DNA from: Branchiostoma lanceolatum
Taxonomy: Eukaryota > Chordata > Leptocardii > Amphioxiformes > Branchiostomatidae
Direction: 5' to 3'
Assembly: GCF_035083965.1 (NCBI RefSeq)
Contig: NC_089723.1
Coordinates: 32,429,193 to 32,493,192 of the forward strand
Length of the DNA: 64,000 nt
Below are positions 24,378 to 35,755 of the stretch, piece after piece. Positions within the stretch are counted from its first letter, which is position 1, and each line of letters begins with the position of its first letter. The position numbers and the translations under genes are program-made. The notes under the pieces are model-generated. The model was not told the DNA's origin, did no database searches, and saw only the letters and a program-made list of their open reading frames with translations.

Positions 24378-27300
24378 ATGGGGAACGTGGTGTCTTTGCT
24401 AGAAAGCAACTCGCTGGCTCGAGCTGCAGCCGTGGCGTTCGGCGTGCAGTGGGCGTTGTTTCCCGTCGCTGCTTACTTTCAAACAGAAAAGTTCTACGAC
24501 TTGGCAGGTAAGTGGCCTGGTAAACAGTCTGTAGGGAACTTTGTGTCCGCTGGATGATGTTGTAACAGTAGTTTAAATTTGTACAGTACATGTAGGGTCA
24601 TCGACCCCTTGCCAAGGTCTCGGATGTAGCTTAACCTCAATGCATTCCCAAAAGATCTTCTGGCCGGTTTGGCCCAGAAGATCTTTAATGGGCTTATAAA
24701 TACGACTTCTGTCTAGATGTTACAGTAGGTTGTAGGGTCATCGACCCCTTGCCACAGCCACGGATGTGGCAAAGTGCTTGAACACATCGTGCACAGCCAC
24801 ATATGATGAAACATCTTGACACTCATGGCGTTCTGTCCCCGGCGCAGCACGGTTTCAGGAAGGGTCTGTCCTGTGAGAGCCAGCTGGTACTCCGTGACCC
24901 TCCAAGACTTGGCCAACAATCTTGACCATAACAAACAGGTCGATGTCGCGGTGCTTGACTTTAGCAAGGCATTCGACACCGTGCCCCACGAGCGACTGCC
25001 AAGCAAGCTCGAGCACTATGGCATTTCTGACCTTCTTCAGTCTTGGTTTAGGGCCTTCCTAACAGAGAGAACCCAGAGGGTTGTCTTTGATGGCGGAACA
25101 TCTAAAGCTGTCAGGGTCACCTCTGGAGTCCCTCAGGGTACAGTGTTAGGCCCTTTGCTCTTTCTACTGTATATTAACGACCTCCCCAGCTCCGTTGATT
25201 CACACGTTCGATTATTTGCCGACGATTGCTTGATTTATCGAACTATCAGCACGCCTTCTGACGCACAAGGTCTACAGTCTGATCTTGATGCGCTAACAGA
25301 TTGGCAAAATCGTTGGCTTATGTCGTTCAATCCCTCTAAATGCCACATCCTCCATATCACCCGTAAAAAGCACCCCATCCTAACCCAGTACTCCCTAAGT
25401 GGAGAAGCCCTCACCGGTGTCAAGTCCCACCCCTATCTTGGAGTACAACTGTCCGACGATCTGTGGTGGGACACCCATATCAACTACGCCACTAGCAAAG
25501 CCGGCAGGGCACCAGGGGTCATTCGGCGCAATTTGACCCTTTGTCCATCTAGGGTCAAGGCCACTTGTTACAAAGCGCTGGTGCGGCCCCACTTGGAATA
25601 TAGTGCCACCGTCTGGGACCCGTACACCACCAAAGGGATACAGGCGGTGGAGGCCGTCCAGCGCAGGGCCGCCCGAGTGACTCTGAATGACTACCGGCAG
25701 ACTAGCAGCGTGACACAAATGCTCAATGACCTGCAGTGGACCCTTCTCTCTGAAAGGAGGAGGAACGCCCGCCTCACCTTTTTCTATAAGCTAGTTAATA
25801 ACCACATCAATATCAATACAGATAGTCTACTGAAACCAGCTCAGGGGTGCACCTGGGGAAGCCACACGCTCAAATTTCAACCACTTTACGCCCGAACAGA
25901 CTCTTACAAATATTCATACTTCCCCTGCACCATACCCGAGTGGAACGCCCTGCCTGGCGCGGTTGTTACGGCTCCCACCATTGAGTCTTTCCGCGCCAGG
26001 CTGGAGGCCTGCCCGCCTTAGCCTGGGACCTCCTCCCCCCCTACTTTGCCCCTAGCGGGGTTATCTGGGGGTAGTTTAAGTTGAAGTTGAAGTTGAAGCC
26101 TAAACTCTTAACCTCATATGCATATGAGGTTAAGAGTTTAGGCTACATCCGTGGCTGTGGCAAGGGGTCGATGACCCTACAACCTACTGTAACATCTAGA
26201 CAGAAGTCGTATTTATAAGCCCATTCGCGGTTGTGCAGTGTCAAAGGTGAAGGCCCCTGGCTTGTAAACAGTTCTCCAGATTGTCTAGATTTGCATAACA
26301 ACGCCCAGACGGGTTTTGTTTGCCCAGGGGCCTTTACCTTTGACACTGCACATGCGTAGTCCGGGAACAGGTTTTCGATAGCAGAACTTGTATTGACTTA
26401 GCTCCCGTTTTTGGGCGCCGCCATGTTTGCGCCATTCCCACGTTTTGATTACCAGGATGCTTCCATGACATGACAGTGTTTTATGTCCAGGTGGAGGCAC
26501 CTTCGCCCTGTTGTCCCTGCTGAGTCTGAGGTGGGGCGGGCGGTACTACCAGCGTCAGAAGGTCCAGACAGGCATGGTCTGCACCTGGGCTCTCAGGTGA
26601 GATACACCTTTGTGTTTTATTATCAAAGCACACCTGTGTGATGAACCTCATCCCATCTCATCTTACCGTATTAGCCTGGAATCCAAACCCGTTATAGCTC
26701 CCGAGTCTCCGCTATTTGCGGAGAGAAGACCCGGGAGCTATAGTAGGTTTGGATTCCAGGTTACTACCGTGTCCTTTAGTCTAACTATTACTTTAAATGC
26801 AGAAATGTTCGTGGTGGTTCTATGTTCACTGTTTTAGCAGTGAATTCTTTTTATAATGAACTTAAAACCACTGCGAAAAGCCGTTCCATTGTGTGACTGT
26901 AGCGCTACTATTGTTCCAAACGTGTCGCAAAACCACCGCGTACACTCCATTTTCCCCCTACCGCGAAATTTAATCCCCACGAATATTTCTGCATTTATAG
27001 TATCTACTGTATCCCTTAGTCAAATTATTCATCCGTTAAGGCGCCAGAGAAGATCTGATCCATTGCCTACTAGTACCCTTCGATGGTTCCTTGCATGATA
27101 GATTTGGCTAGGCCTGATGAACGTGAAACAATAAAGGTGATAACGAAAGAAGATGATGGATATATCTTGTCATCTTGTATCTTTATAAACAATAGTGTTA
27201 ACCCTTCTGCATGTTGTTTTCAGACTTGCCCTGTTTTTGCTGCATCGGGTGCTGAAGACAGGCAGGGACACTAGGTTCAAGCATGTCAGAAAGGACCCTA

Positions 27301-28793
27301 AGATGTTTCTGATGTACTGGACTATACAAGGTCATTTCAATACATTTAACTACATTTTGAAGACCTTTGATGCTCTTTTGTTTTATTTGTGTTTCACATT
27401 TTGATTAATGATATGTGGTTACACTACTTTTACTATATAGTACATGTATCTCAATCAAGTATTGTTGTTTTAAACAGGTGGTACCATACTGACTTTGAGT
27501 TTGTACATGATTTTCCAGAATTGCATATTCAGCACACATTATGCCATACTTGTAGCATCTTTTCACATCAGTTTCCTATGGTTATAGCTAACATGATGGT
27601 TTTATCTTTTACTGATGTCTGTTGTAAGGATCAAGACTTTTGCAATTGACCTGTACCTACAAAACTGTCTTGTATATACCGTAGTGTATAAGGGATACAT
27701 TTCTCTTCCAGTATAACCAGGGCTGTCTCCAGCTTTAAATTTCTTTCTGACAATGTTTTGATTTCTGTTGTTAATTCTGTCATCTTAAGTCTACAAAAAT
27801 GCTGTTTCATCAATTTTATGTCATAAAGTTCCCATTTTTGGGACGGATAGGGTGACATTTTTATCCATCCCAACAAGCAAATTTCCATCCTGGGACGGAG
27901 GGATGGGTCCTGGAGACAGCCCTGAGTGTAACAATATTCTCTGTCCTGTTGATCAGGCCTGTGGGTGTTTGTAACCATCCTCCCCACCCTCCTGCTTAAC
28001 GAGGAGAAGAGAAACCCTGACCTGGGGGAGAGAGACTACGCGGGGTGGGGGATTTGGGCACTCGGCCTGCTGGTGCAAGTCATCGCTGACTATCAGAAAT
28101 CTGCTTTTAGGAACAACCCAGCCAATCAGGTAAGGTGTGACACAGTGTGAGCCAATCAAGTAAGAGGTCTCACGGTACAGTGGCAGGTAGGGATTGTAAA
28201 ATTTTCAAAAATGGGAATAATTAGAGAGGAGAGTCAATCTGTAATTGACGGTTAACATTTCCCCTGTACCTAGCCTTATTGTAGCCAAACTCCCCTAGAA
28301 AAATCATTCTACCTACAGCCAGCATAGTTAGTCTGGTAGTAGACTACCAATCATGACATGTAGAGATGTGAATAGTGGTTTACGCAATTGAAATAGTAAG
28401 AATGGCTGGAAGCCATGACCCATCCATTGATGGGGCATCTGTAAAATAGTAATCCAGCCTGTAAATAGATAATACAGGATTAGGGATTAAGACGTTTGTG
28501 TCCGTGTTTCCTTGCAGGATAAGTTTATCCAGAGTGGCCTGTGGTCCCTGAGCCGTCACCCCAACTACCTGGGAGAGATCCTCCTCCACACAGGTCTCTT
28601 CATCTCTGCCTCGTCCGTGTTCCGTGGTTACCAGCACCTGAGCGCGGTGTCCCCCCTGTTCGTGTTCCTGCTCTTGACACGTGTGAGCGGGATTCCCATA
28701 CTGGAACGTCAGGCCATGAAACGGTGGGGACAGAACCAGGCATACCTGGCCTACAGGCGCAACACTGCTGTACTTATCCCATACATCTGGTAG
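24378..28793 (+). CDS. DUF1295 / steroid-reductase-like membrane protein, 263 aa
   Basis: Five exons: 24378-24507, 26491-26596, 27224-27330, 27957-28129, 28518-28793; 792 nt, in frame, with GT-AG introns. The protein is hydrophobic with several predicted membrane helices. The start resembles DUF1295 proteins (residues TEKFYDLAG near 37-45) and the C-terminal third has SRHPNYLGE (184-192), the family hallmark shared with steroid 5-alpha-reductase and ICMT-type enzymes, where this region binds NADPH or cofactor. It is therefore probably a multi-pass reductase-like or methyltransferase-like ER enzyme; the substrate is unknown. Length fits the family. Intron 1 contains a LINE nested in an inverted repeat, and a broken duplicate of exon 5 lies upstream. 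A polyadenylation signal may be at 29704-29709. Confidence 0.88.
24592..26225. mobile_element. Foldback element split by a LINE
   Basis: A perfect 81-bp inverted repeat (24687-24767 and 26145-26225) encloses a LINE and, at 26097-26144, a perfect 48-bp palindrome centred on CATATG|CATATG. Part of the arm (gtagggtcatcgaccccttg) is repeated directly at about 24592-24612, followed by 'cggatgtagcttaacctca', which resembles the palindrome flank. The simplest reading is a palindromic MITE or foldback element into which a LINE inserted. All of it lies in intron 1 of the DUF1295 gene. Confidence 0.75.
24768..26096 (+). mobile_element. 5'-truncated CR1/Jockey/L2-like LINE
   Basis: Encodes the core and C-terminal part of a non-LTR reverse transcriptase: VLDFSKAFDTVPHERL, SGVPQGTVLGPLLF, catalytic FADD in RLFADDCLIYR, then SFNPSKCHILH, with a stop at 26021. 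Two frameshifts before position 24920 break the start of the domain, and everything upstream (endonuclease, ORF1) is missing, so it is a dead copy. The 3' end carries about three TTGAAG units (26077-26098), a hexamer tail typical of CR1/L2-type LINEs. It lies in sense orientation in intron 1 of the DUF1295 gene. Confidence 0.88.
26233..26351. mobile_element. MITE-like hairpin
   Basis: 28-bp arms at 26233-26260 and 26324-26351 are complementary except for one position (gtgcagtgtcaaaggtg against cacctttgacactgcac), with a 63-bp loop. It adjoins the foldback/LINE complex in the DUF1295 intron 1. Confidence 0.7.
26669..26772. mobile_element. MITE-like hairpin
   Basis: Imperfect inverted repeat in intron 2 of the DUF1295 gene. 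The left arm starts at 'cctggaatccaaacc' and the right arm ends 'ggtttggattccagg', with a small central loop between 'tctccgc' and 'gcggaga'. Short non-coding DNA element. Confidence 0.7.
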
Positions 28794-29703
28794 CTTAGTC
28801 ATAGCTGGTCTTTATTATTATGTAGCCAGATTACATCGACCAATCAGAAATCTCCTTTTTACCCATAACCTAGGTCATTAATATCCCATATACTACCCGC
28901 ATTTTCCAAGGTTGCCATATGTCCAATTTTTTGTAACTTCACCATTACATGAAGGGGTGCTGGAGTTTTTTTTTCATTTTTATTTGATTCTAAGGAACTT
29001 TCTGATAGAGATAGACTCGTATGAGCATGATAACGAATGAAGTTAGTAATAATTAAGAAAATACAGTTGAAATCAACGGTAAATCCTGTAAATAATTATT
29101 ACTCCGTAATGACCTGATTTCCTTTGGTGTCATGAGACATGGTCAGTTCCAGTAAACACCTCATAACATATACAATAAGAACCAACCATGCCTCATGACC
29201 CATGTACACCTCAGAGTGGGTCATTGACCCTATATTGTCTCCCTTAGGATGACCCCTTTTCCATTTCAATCACCGATGTTAAAGTGAAGTTGTTTCAAAT
29301 GTTTTGATACCTATAGCTTGTAGTTCCAAACTGATTTATTTCTAAAGTATACTGTGATTATTGTCAAAGTATTTTAGCATAATGAGTAGTTTCTATTGAC
29401 TTGTTGTCCAAAGTCATTTCTAATGTCGTATAAGGATCTAACATATGTGCAAACACATAATTGTCACTATAATGTTGATAAGTAAAATTATAGATACTGT
29501 ATTGCTCATCACCAGCTGGTGTGTTACGGCAAAAGGTAGATATACCAGCTATTTTACAGATTCAGATCATGTATTTTGAGTAAAGGAAACAATTATTGTT
29601 TTAAAAGACCTGAGATAGATTGAACTGATATATTTTGTAACCAGGCCCATTCAGTAGGGCAATTGAAAGCTGTGAATCAATGTAATTTTTTTCTTAACTG
29701 ATA

Positions 29704-29709
29704 AATAAA
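29704..29709 (+). terminator. Putative polyadenylation signal of the DUF1295 gene
   Basis: AATAAA about 910 bp after the stop, followed by T- and GT-rich sequence. No exon lies in between, so a long AT-rich 3' UTR is plausible. Confidence 0.45.
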
Positions 29710-29917
29710 AGATTATTATTGTCATGTATGTCATTGTGCTTGTACAATCCAGATACATATCTAGCTATCACTACACTGCCTAAAATAATGAACATTCATA
29801 TTTGTGTCTTGAGAACCAAATTGTGATAAACATCAACTGTTATGTACCGTAATATACATTTTGTACCTACAAACAGCTAATCCTCAGACCGTTTGGTCCA
29901 TGGTCCAGAGGACTTAT

Positions 29918-30330
29918 CGGTACCCTCTGGGTGGCAAGTTCTCGTTGTGATTTTTGAAAATATTGATGTTTGATTGTTGCTCTCCCCCCACCCCCTTGTT
30001 TAAAAGAACAAAACGGCAGGTTCATTTAGAGAGTGATAGGTTTGAAGGCTGTTAGCTACCATGACATAATAGAAGGTCTGTGGTACATATTTTGATGTGA
30101 TAGCCATTCTGGTATGGTATGGCTAGCCTGAGTACCATTCTCCGTAGTGACCGCTGGCTCAATGCTTTTCATGTGGCTAGCAAGCGAAAAGCATTGAGCC
30201 AGCGGTCACTACGGAGGATGATACTCAGGCTAGCCATACCATCACATCAAAATATGTAACAGGGACCTTCTATTATTCAAAAATCACAATCAAAATTTGC
30301 CACCCCGGATGGTACCAATATGTGAAATTT
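29918..30330. mobile_element. Composite foldback element
   Basis: The inner core is a strong hairpin: 'gctagcctgagtacc' to 'caatgctttt' (about 30122-30169) pairs with 'gaaaagcattgag' to 'ctcaggctagcc' (about 30186-30236). Outer segments also pair: 'tacatattttgatgtga' at 30084-30100 with the reverse complement at 30242-30258, and 'ggtggcaag...tgatttttgaa' near 29930-29960 with 30275-30305. The left side holds an extra stretch of about 90 bp (29970-30060) absent on the right. No coding capacity. Confidence 0.65.
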
Positions 30331-30357
30331 GCGGTCCTGGCCCATTGGATAGCTAAT

Positions 30358-31485
30358 TACCTTCGCCGAGAAGGTTATGCAGAGGGTAGCGTTTGTTTGT
30401 GTGTAGTGGCACAGCATAACTCGAGAATGCCTTTATGGATTGTCTTGGTATTTGGTATGTTGGTAGGTTTTGATGAGACCTAAAAACGATTAGATTTTGG
30501 GCCCCCTAGCGGCTTCTTACGTATACGGTACTGCAGCGGAACTTCCTGTTTTGATATCTCGTGTTCTGGACATGCTATGGAACTGATTTTTGAGTGGTAC
30601 ATAGATCTTTGGACAGACAGTAAGTATTGTGGGCCCCCTAGCGGCTTTTTTGGAACTGGACTTTGAAAGGGAATAACTCAAGAAGGGCTTGATGGATGGT
30701 AATGATTTTTGGTAGGTAGATAGCTTGAGTGATGATGTCAATGATAAGACACTTCCTATGCAAATCAGTATCTAATTTGCATAATTAATGAGTAAAGTTT
30801 ATACATCCGCCAAATTCCATGATAGGACTCTGAAACATGTGACATATGTAACTGAGAAAGAGAGGAATATTAATTGATATGAACTATGCAAATGAAGACC
30901 TCATTTGCATAATAAATCAGAAAATATTATAAAAAGATGGCCTTGATGGATGGTCATCATTTTTGGTATGTGGACAGCTTGTGTGATGCTTAGCATGATT
31001 GGACAATAATTATGCAAATCAGATCTTAATTTGCATAATCAATGAGGCAACTTTAAAAATCCGCTTTGTTCCATGATATGACTATTCAAATTGTAACTGA
31101 GGAAGAGAGGACTGTTAATAGATAGACAATATGCAAATGTGGGCCTAATTTGCATACTTAATGAGTAACTTGTATTATTCCACACTGGCAAATGATGACA
31201 ATTTCATACATTCAATACTTTTTTGTGGCATCGGGAAGTTATGTGAGTGTGAACATCGTTGAATCAAATTATATTAATAAGGGCCTCTCTTGCATAATTG
31301 ATGATAAACATTAGCATAACCTTCTTTGTTAAGCTCACAATTTGTTAAGCTGATACTTTGGACATGTTATATTTTCAGACAATCAACTGGTATAATTTAT
31401 TATTGATGAGAAACACTCCTAATACGTCAGTCATAAAGGTTAAAATCATTTGGCGAAGGTATGAGGTCGTGGAACTCTAGTTTGC
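30358..31485 (+). repeat. Repeat block with octamer-pair tandem units
   Basis: The ends match in inverted form (ttaccttcgcc at 30358, ggcgaaggta near 31452). A phrase like 'cttgatggatggtaatgatttttgg' recurs about every 260 bp (near 30430, 30690, 30945). From 30758 to 31155 a unit of about 125 bp recurs, each with a facing pair of ATGCAAAT/ATTTGCAT octamers. A relative lies in the opposite orientation at about 39935-41390, sharing both end motifs and the 'aactctagtt/aactagagtt' flank. This is a dispersed non-coding element family. Confidence 0.65.
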
Positions 31486-31489
31486 AATG

Positions 31490-32030
31490 AGAGAGAAACG
31501 GAATGGTATTATGCTGGTATTATGCTGGTGGTTAGTTAAAGTTTAACTAACCCTTTAAGGCCTGTGACATGCCTTTCGCGTGGCTGTCATGGGACCTGTC
31601 AAAGTCTCGAGCTCCCGGCTTTTGTCAAATGTGACTACGCCTTGCAAGAACAACCAGAGGTATGCCATTCTTTATTAGCTATCAGAGCAATTGAGTAATT
31701 TCTGGATCAAAAAAGACAAAGCAGTCGTACAAGATATGCAACATGTACCGATACAAGTGGGCCTTACGATGTGCAAATGCCTTCCTGTGTTATCATGACA
31801 TTGTTTGATTCTTTTATTTATTGCAAGTAAACGGTAGCTGTAAAAGAACCACATGTACAGAAATCCATATGGTTATAGACGTGTAAGCCAAACACATATA
31901 AACAGAAATCTAGTACTATTTATCCTAAAACGCCCTGGTCTTAGAGTGGTGCAACTAACTGAAGCAGCGGATTAACGTTCTTAGTGGCGCCAAAGTCCAC
32001 TCTGAAAACGCGTCAGATTGACACAAAGGT
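31490..32030. other. Intergenic before the SLC46 pair
   Basis: No exon or clear repeat. Sequence from about 32036 onward is shared with the 5' flank of the second SLC46 copy. Confidence 0.4.
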
Positions 32031-32035
32031 TCGAC

Positions 32036-32277
32036 AATGGCATTTTCAGAAGCCAAAAGACAGCTCTCAAAGGACTAAGTCATAATTGAAAAGTATAAAA
32101 CTTAGTGTTTGAAAGTGTGTGTCAGCTGCAGTCATCGTTTCACCGTTATCAGTCATCATTAGACAACCTTAAAGTTTGTCTAACTTGAGCAAAGTAACTG
32201 TTAGGATCATCATATTTACCTTTCTTTCTTACAGGACATCCTGAGAAGGACATACGTACGGTGACAAAAGGGGGAAG
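32036..32277 (+). promoter_or_regulatory. 5' flank of SLC46 copy A, duplicated at copy B
   Basis: 32036-32167 closely matches 37029-37160 upstream of copy B (shared 'caaaggactaagtc' and 'aattgaaaagta'), so flank and gene were duplicated together. An AG at 32233-32234 after a pyrimidine tract (ttctttcttacag) is a likely 3' splice site of a 5' UTR intron 43 bp before the ATG. Confidence 0.5.
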
Positions 32278-34776
32278 ATGGACGAAGGCGCCACGAAAAG
32301 TGATGATGGCGGAGCACCAGAGTCACGGCCTCTTTTGGGTGACAACAAAAGGACCACAGACGACATCTCTACCTCAAAATGCCGCTTACCGATAGAACCC
32401 ATCCCGACGTTCATTCTTCTCGCCATCGGTCTACAGAATCCCATTTTGAAAGAGTTTCTGTACTACAAACAATGTGAAAAGAATAACATCACTTTCGTCT
32501 GGGACAACAATTCCTCCAAGTGTTTCTTAAACATGTCTGATCCAGGGTACATGGCTCAGCAGACGGCCCAGGCCCTCGCTTCGCAGCAGCTTCTGTACCA
32601 CAACATTGCCTTGTATATACCAGTATGCTTCTCTGCCATCTTCTTTGGGGTTTGGAGCGATTTAAGCCAAAGGAGAAAGGTCGCTATTCTGCCTGCAATT
32701 TTTGGATGCATCATACAAGCCACCTTATACCTGCTACTAATGGGGTTTAAGTTCTCTTTTGAATTTGTCATAATTGGCATCGCTTTCGTTGGTCTTTTTG
32801 GCTACATGTACACTCCATTCGTTGGAATCAAAGCTTACTTAGCCGATGTAACACCCCGCTCCAAACTTACATTTCGCCTGGCTGTACTCAGTGCCTTTGA
32901 AGGTATGGGTATTGGGCTTGGGTTTGTAACGTCGGGTCTCTGGATTCAATGGCAAAGATCTTTTACCACATCGATGTGGATTCCATTAGGACTGTTTGCC
33001 TTCATCTTTCTGTACGTACTACTTCTTCCCGAGTCTTTACCAGGGTCGAAGAAAAAACTGTTTTCGTGTTCGTATTTCGGCGCTTTCGGACGAGCATGCA
33101 GCTCGGCAAAAAATTCCAAAATCAACTGGAGCCTCTTAGGTTGCTATTATGTTGCCTACATTTCCACGCATTTTGCTGATGGGGCTTTTTCTGAGATAGT
33201 CAATCTCTACTTAATGGACTCACCTTTCTGTTGGGACCCTACAAAGATTGGTATTCTCCTTGCTGCCATGTACCTTGGAGGACACATGATGAGTGCAGTG
33301 GGAATCCGTCTGTTCGGAAGCGTCATGGATGACCTGTGGATCGCACAGATAGGCGTTCTGTCAGACGTCCTGGCAAACATACTCATGGCTGTGTCTGCTT
33401 ACCTTCCGCACCGGGACATGGTTCCTTTCATCGGTAAGTACGTATACTCTTCTTCTTTTCCAACCTGTCGAATCAGATAGTGTGTTTAGATTGGTTGGTT
33501 GGTTGGTTGGTTGGTTGGTGGGTTGGTTGGTTGGTTGGTTGGTTGGTTGGTCAGTTTGTTAGTTGGTTTATTGGTCAGTTGGCTGGCTGGTTGGTTGGTT
33601 GGTTGGTTGGTTGGTTGGTTCGTTGGTTGGTTGGTTCGTTGGTTGGTTGGTTCGTTGGTCGGTCGGTTGGTCAGTTTGTTTATTGGTTGGTTGGTTTATT
33701 TGTTGGTTGGTTGGCTGGTTGGTTGGTTGGTTGGTTGTTTGATTACTGGTTAGTGTGGGTTGTTTATGTATATGATGGCGTGTGCTTTGTTGAATAAACA
33801 TATAGTAATCATCATATTGTAGATACTTGTGGCTACTCGTAACTTACTTTCCTCTGTCCCGTTTCCTACAGTCCCCTGTGTCCGAATGTTCGGCCGAATG
33901 CAGCATTCTGTCATCAGTTCTGGCATGTCTAAACTTGTCCCACAGGACCGACAAGGTACGTCTGCGTTTCTATGATATTTCTAAAACAGTTGATCCTCAC
34001 TTGTATTGGTCCTAACCACCACATGCTATTGATGGATCCCTGTCTTATCCAATTTGATTTAGCTCATCTCTTCCTTGTGTACATAGAGGGGGCCCGTCTT
34101 ATTTCATTTGTTCCTGTCGCTGCTTTCATGCCTATTCTGTACTCTCAGGTACAGTGTTCGCGCTCCTCTACTGTTTCGAAGCCATCAACAAGCTGACCCA
34201 GTCGCTAGTGTTCCTTCCCGTCTACCGGGCCACTCTGCACTGGTTTCCCGGGTTCGGCTTCCTCATCAACCCGGCGATCAACTTCGCCATCACCGCTCCC
34301 GTACTGGGGTGAGTGTTACGGGGTTATTTTCAACCGCGTTAGTTGGTCTGTCTGTCAACAGGATCATACCAAATATTTTCATGATTTTATGCATGTACGC
34401 AGGCCTTGGTCATAGGAAGATGTGGTTGAATATTGGATAAGGTTTGAAGGTCCAGAAAAAAATAATGTAAGGTTCTTCTTTTGCATACTACAGGCATATG
34501 AGTCGCGTTAAATTTGCCTTAACAAACATGTGATAATGAATAAATAAATAACTATGAAAACATATCAATCACGTGGGCACTTGACAGGGGATTGCACATT
34601 TTATCAGGTTCTCGGCGAAAGAATAAACACTATTTGGCTGTAAAAATCATGTGAGGAAGAAAAAGATGTGAAAATAAAAAATATTATTGTAAGTGCATTT
34701 TCTTTTTTTTCTTTTCAGATTCGTGCATTATCGCACGCGTTGCCGGTCTATGGAAAGTAAGCTCACAATCAACTAG
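32278..34776 (+). CDS. SLC46-like MFS transporter, copy A, 485 aa
   Basis: Four exons: 32278-33433, 33872-33955, 34149-34308, 34719-34776; 1458 nt in frame, GT-AG introns. The protein is hydrophobic, with about 12 expected membrane helices, a charged N-terminal tail (about 1-35), a glycosylatable first extracellular loop (NIT, NSS, NMS near 70-86) and the MFS loop motif [12 protein letters not shown] between helices 2 and 3. This fits SLC46, the family of the proton-coupled folate transporter (SLC46A1) and the lysosomal SLC46A3; the exact substrate cannot be read from sequence. Length is usual for the family. Copy B lies 2.6 kb downstream. A truncated LINE lies 20 bp beyond the stop, so the 3' UTR is altered compared with copy B. 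Intron 1 contains a long (GGTT)n tract. Confidence 0.9.
33490..33752. repeat. (GGTT)n minisatellite in SLC46-A intron 1
   Basis: About 260 bp of mostly GGTT units with scattered variants, starting about 55 bp after the exon 1 donor. Copy B has a shorter GGTT tract at the same intron position. The open frames made of WLVG repeats in this tract are artefacts. Confidence 0.92.
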
Positions 34777-34796
34777 TGTCACGCCAACTGCGAGAA

Positions 34797-35755
34797 CGGC
34801 TGTGCAATCCAACCCTGAGTCCAAAGAAGAAATTCGTACACAAATTATTTGGAGCAATAGATTTTTATTAGTAGGGGGGAAATCTGTATGGTACAGCCGT
34901 TGGTATCAAGCTGTGATTGTGAAATTAAATGATATTGTGTCAAGCGATGGTAGCATTCTGACGTTACGTGAACTAGCTCAAAACTATGTCATAAATTTCT
35001 CTGTAGAGTACATACTGAGATATTGTAGTCTAAAATCAGCAATTCCCCATGTGTGGAAAGATAATCTAAGAAATGGTCAGTACAGTCAGCCAATGGAAGA
35101 AACCATCGCTTTTCAGACGCCAACGTTTAGTTGTAAACATCTGTATGACTTATTTCTTCAGAATATGTTCGAACCCCCAACCTGTGAAAGTGAAGTCTTA
35201 AGATGGTTAAAACACCAAGATAAGTTGAATAAGGTGTATCTACTACCCTTTACCTGCACTAATAATGTAAGATTACAATATTTTCAATTTAAGATAATTC
35301 ATAGAATATTACCCACAAAATGTGACCTAAAGACGATAAATGTGTCGGAAACAGATACATGTCCAGTCGGCGACGAAAAACAAACCTTGATGCACCTGTT
35401 TGTAGAATGTATCAATGTCCAAGACTTCTGTAATTGGTGGGGAATAACATTCTCTGAATCGTTATCTTTAAAGAAGAGTGAAATAATGTATGGTCTCCTA
35501 GAGCAGACGTCCAACGACGATTACAGAAACTATTGTATTATAAGGGCAAAATACCACACATTTGGTAGTGCTGGTAGGCGAGGAAAACCTGTCTTTTCCG
35601 AGCTTGCTGGCATTCTCAAATGTGGGGTATAATTTACGTCTGTTTCTTATACCTATAATCAATGATGTATGTCCTATTTTCTTATTGTAAGGGATTGCCA
35701 CAACCTCTTTTGTTATGTTAAGCTACTTTGAATGAATAAAAAATAAAGTAAAAAC
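34797..35755 (+). mobile_element. 5'-truncated L1/Tx1-type LINE 3' end
   Basis: Contains a 276-codon frame (34802-35632) matching the C-terminus of L1/Tx1-type reverse-transcriptase proteins. The zinc-knuckle-like end has FKIIHRILPTKCDL, then DTCPVGDEKQTLMHLFVEC and CNWWG. It ends in an AATAAA/A-rich tail near 35734-35755. Comparison with SLC46 copy B, where 'ctgcgagaacg' continues into different sequence, puts the left junction at about 34797, so insertion into the copy A 3' UTR followed the gene duplication. Confidence 0.8.

Noticed and set aside
30358-31485. Regularly spaced repeats considered as a CRISPR-like array
   Set aside because: The units are about 125 and 260 bp long, diverged, palindromic inside and transposon-like, in an animal genome; no spacers and no cas genes.
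33480-33801. Open frames of up to 105 codons made of WLVG repeats, or of NQPT repeats on the minus strand
   Set aside because: They are read-through of the (GGTT)n tract inside an intron; all frames of this repeat lack stops.
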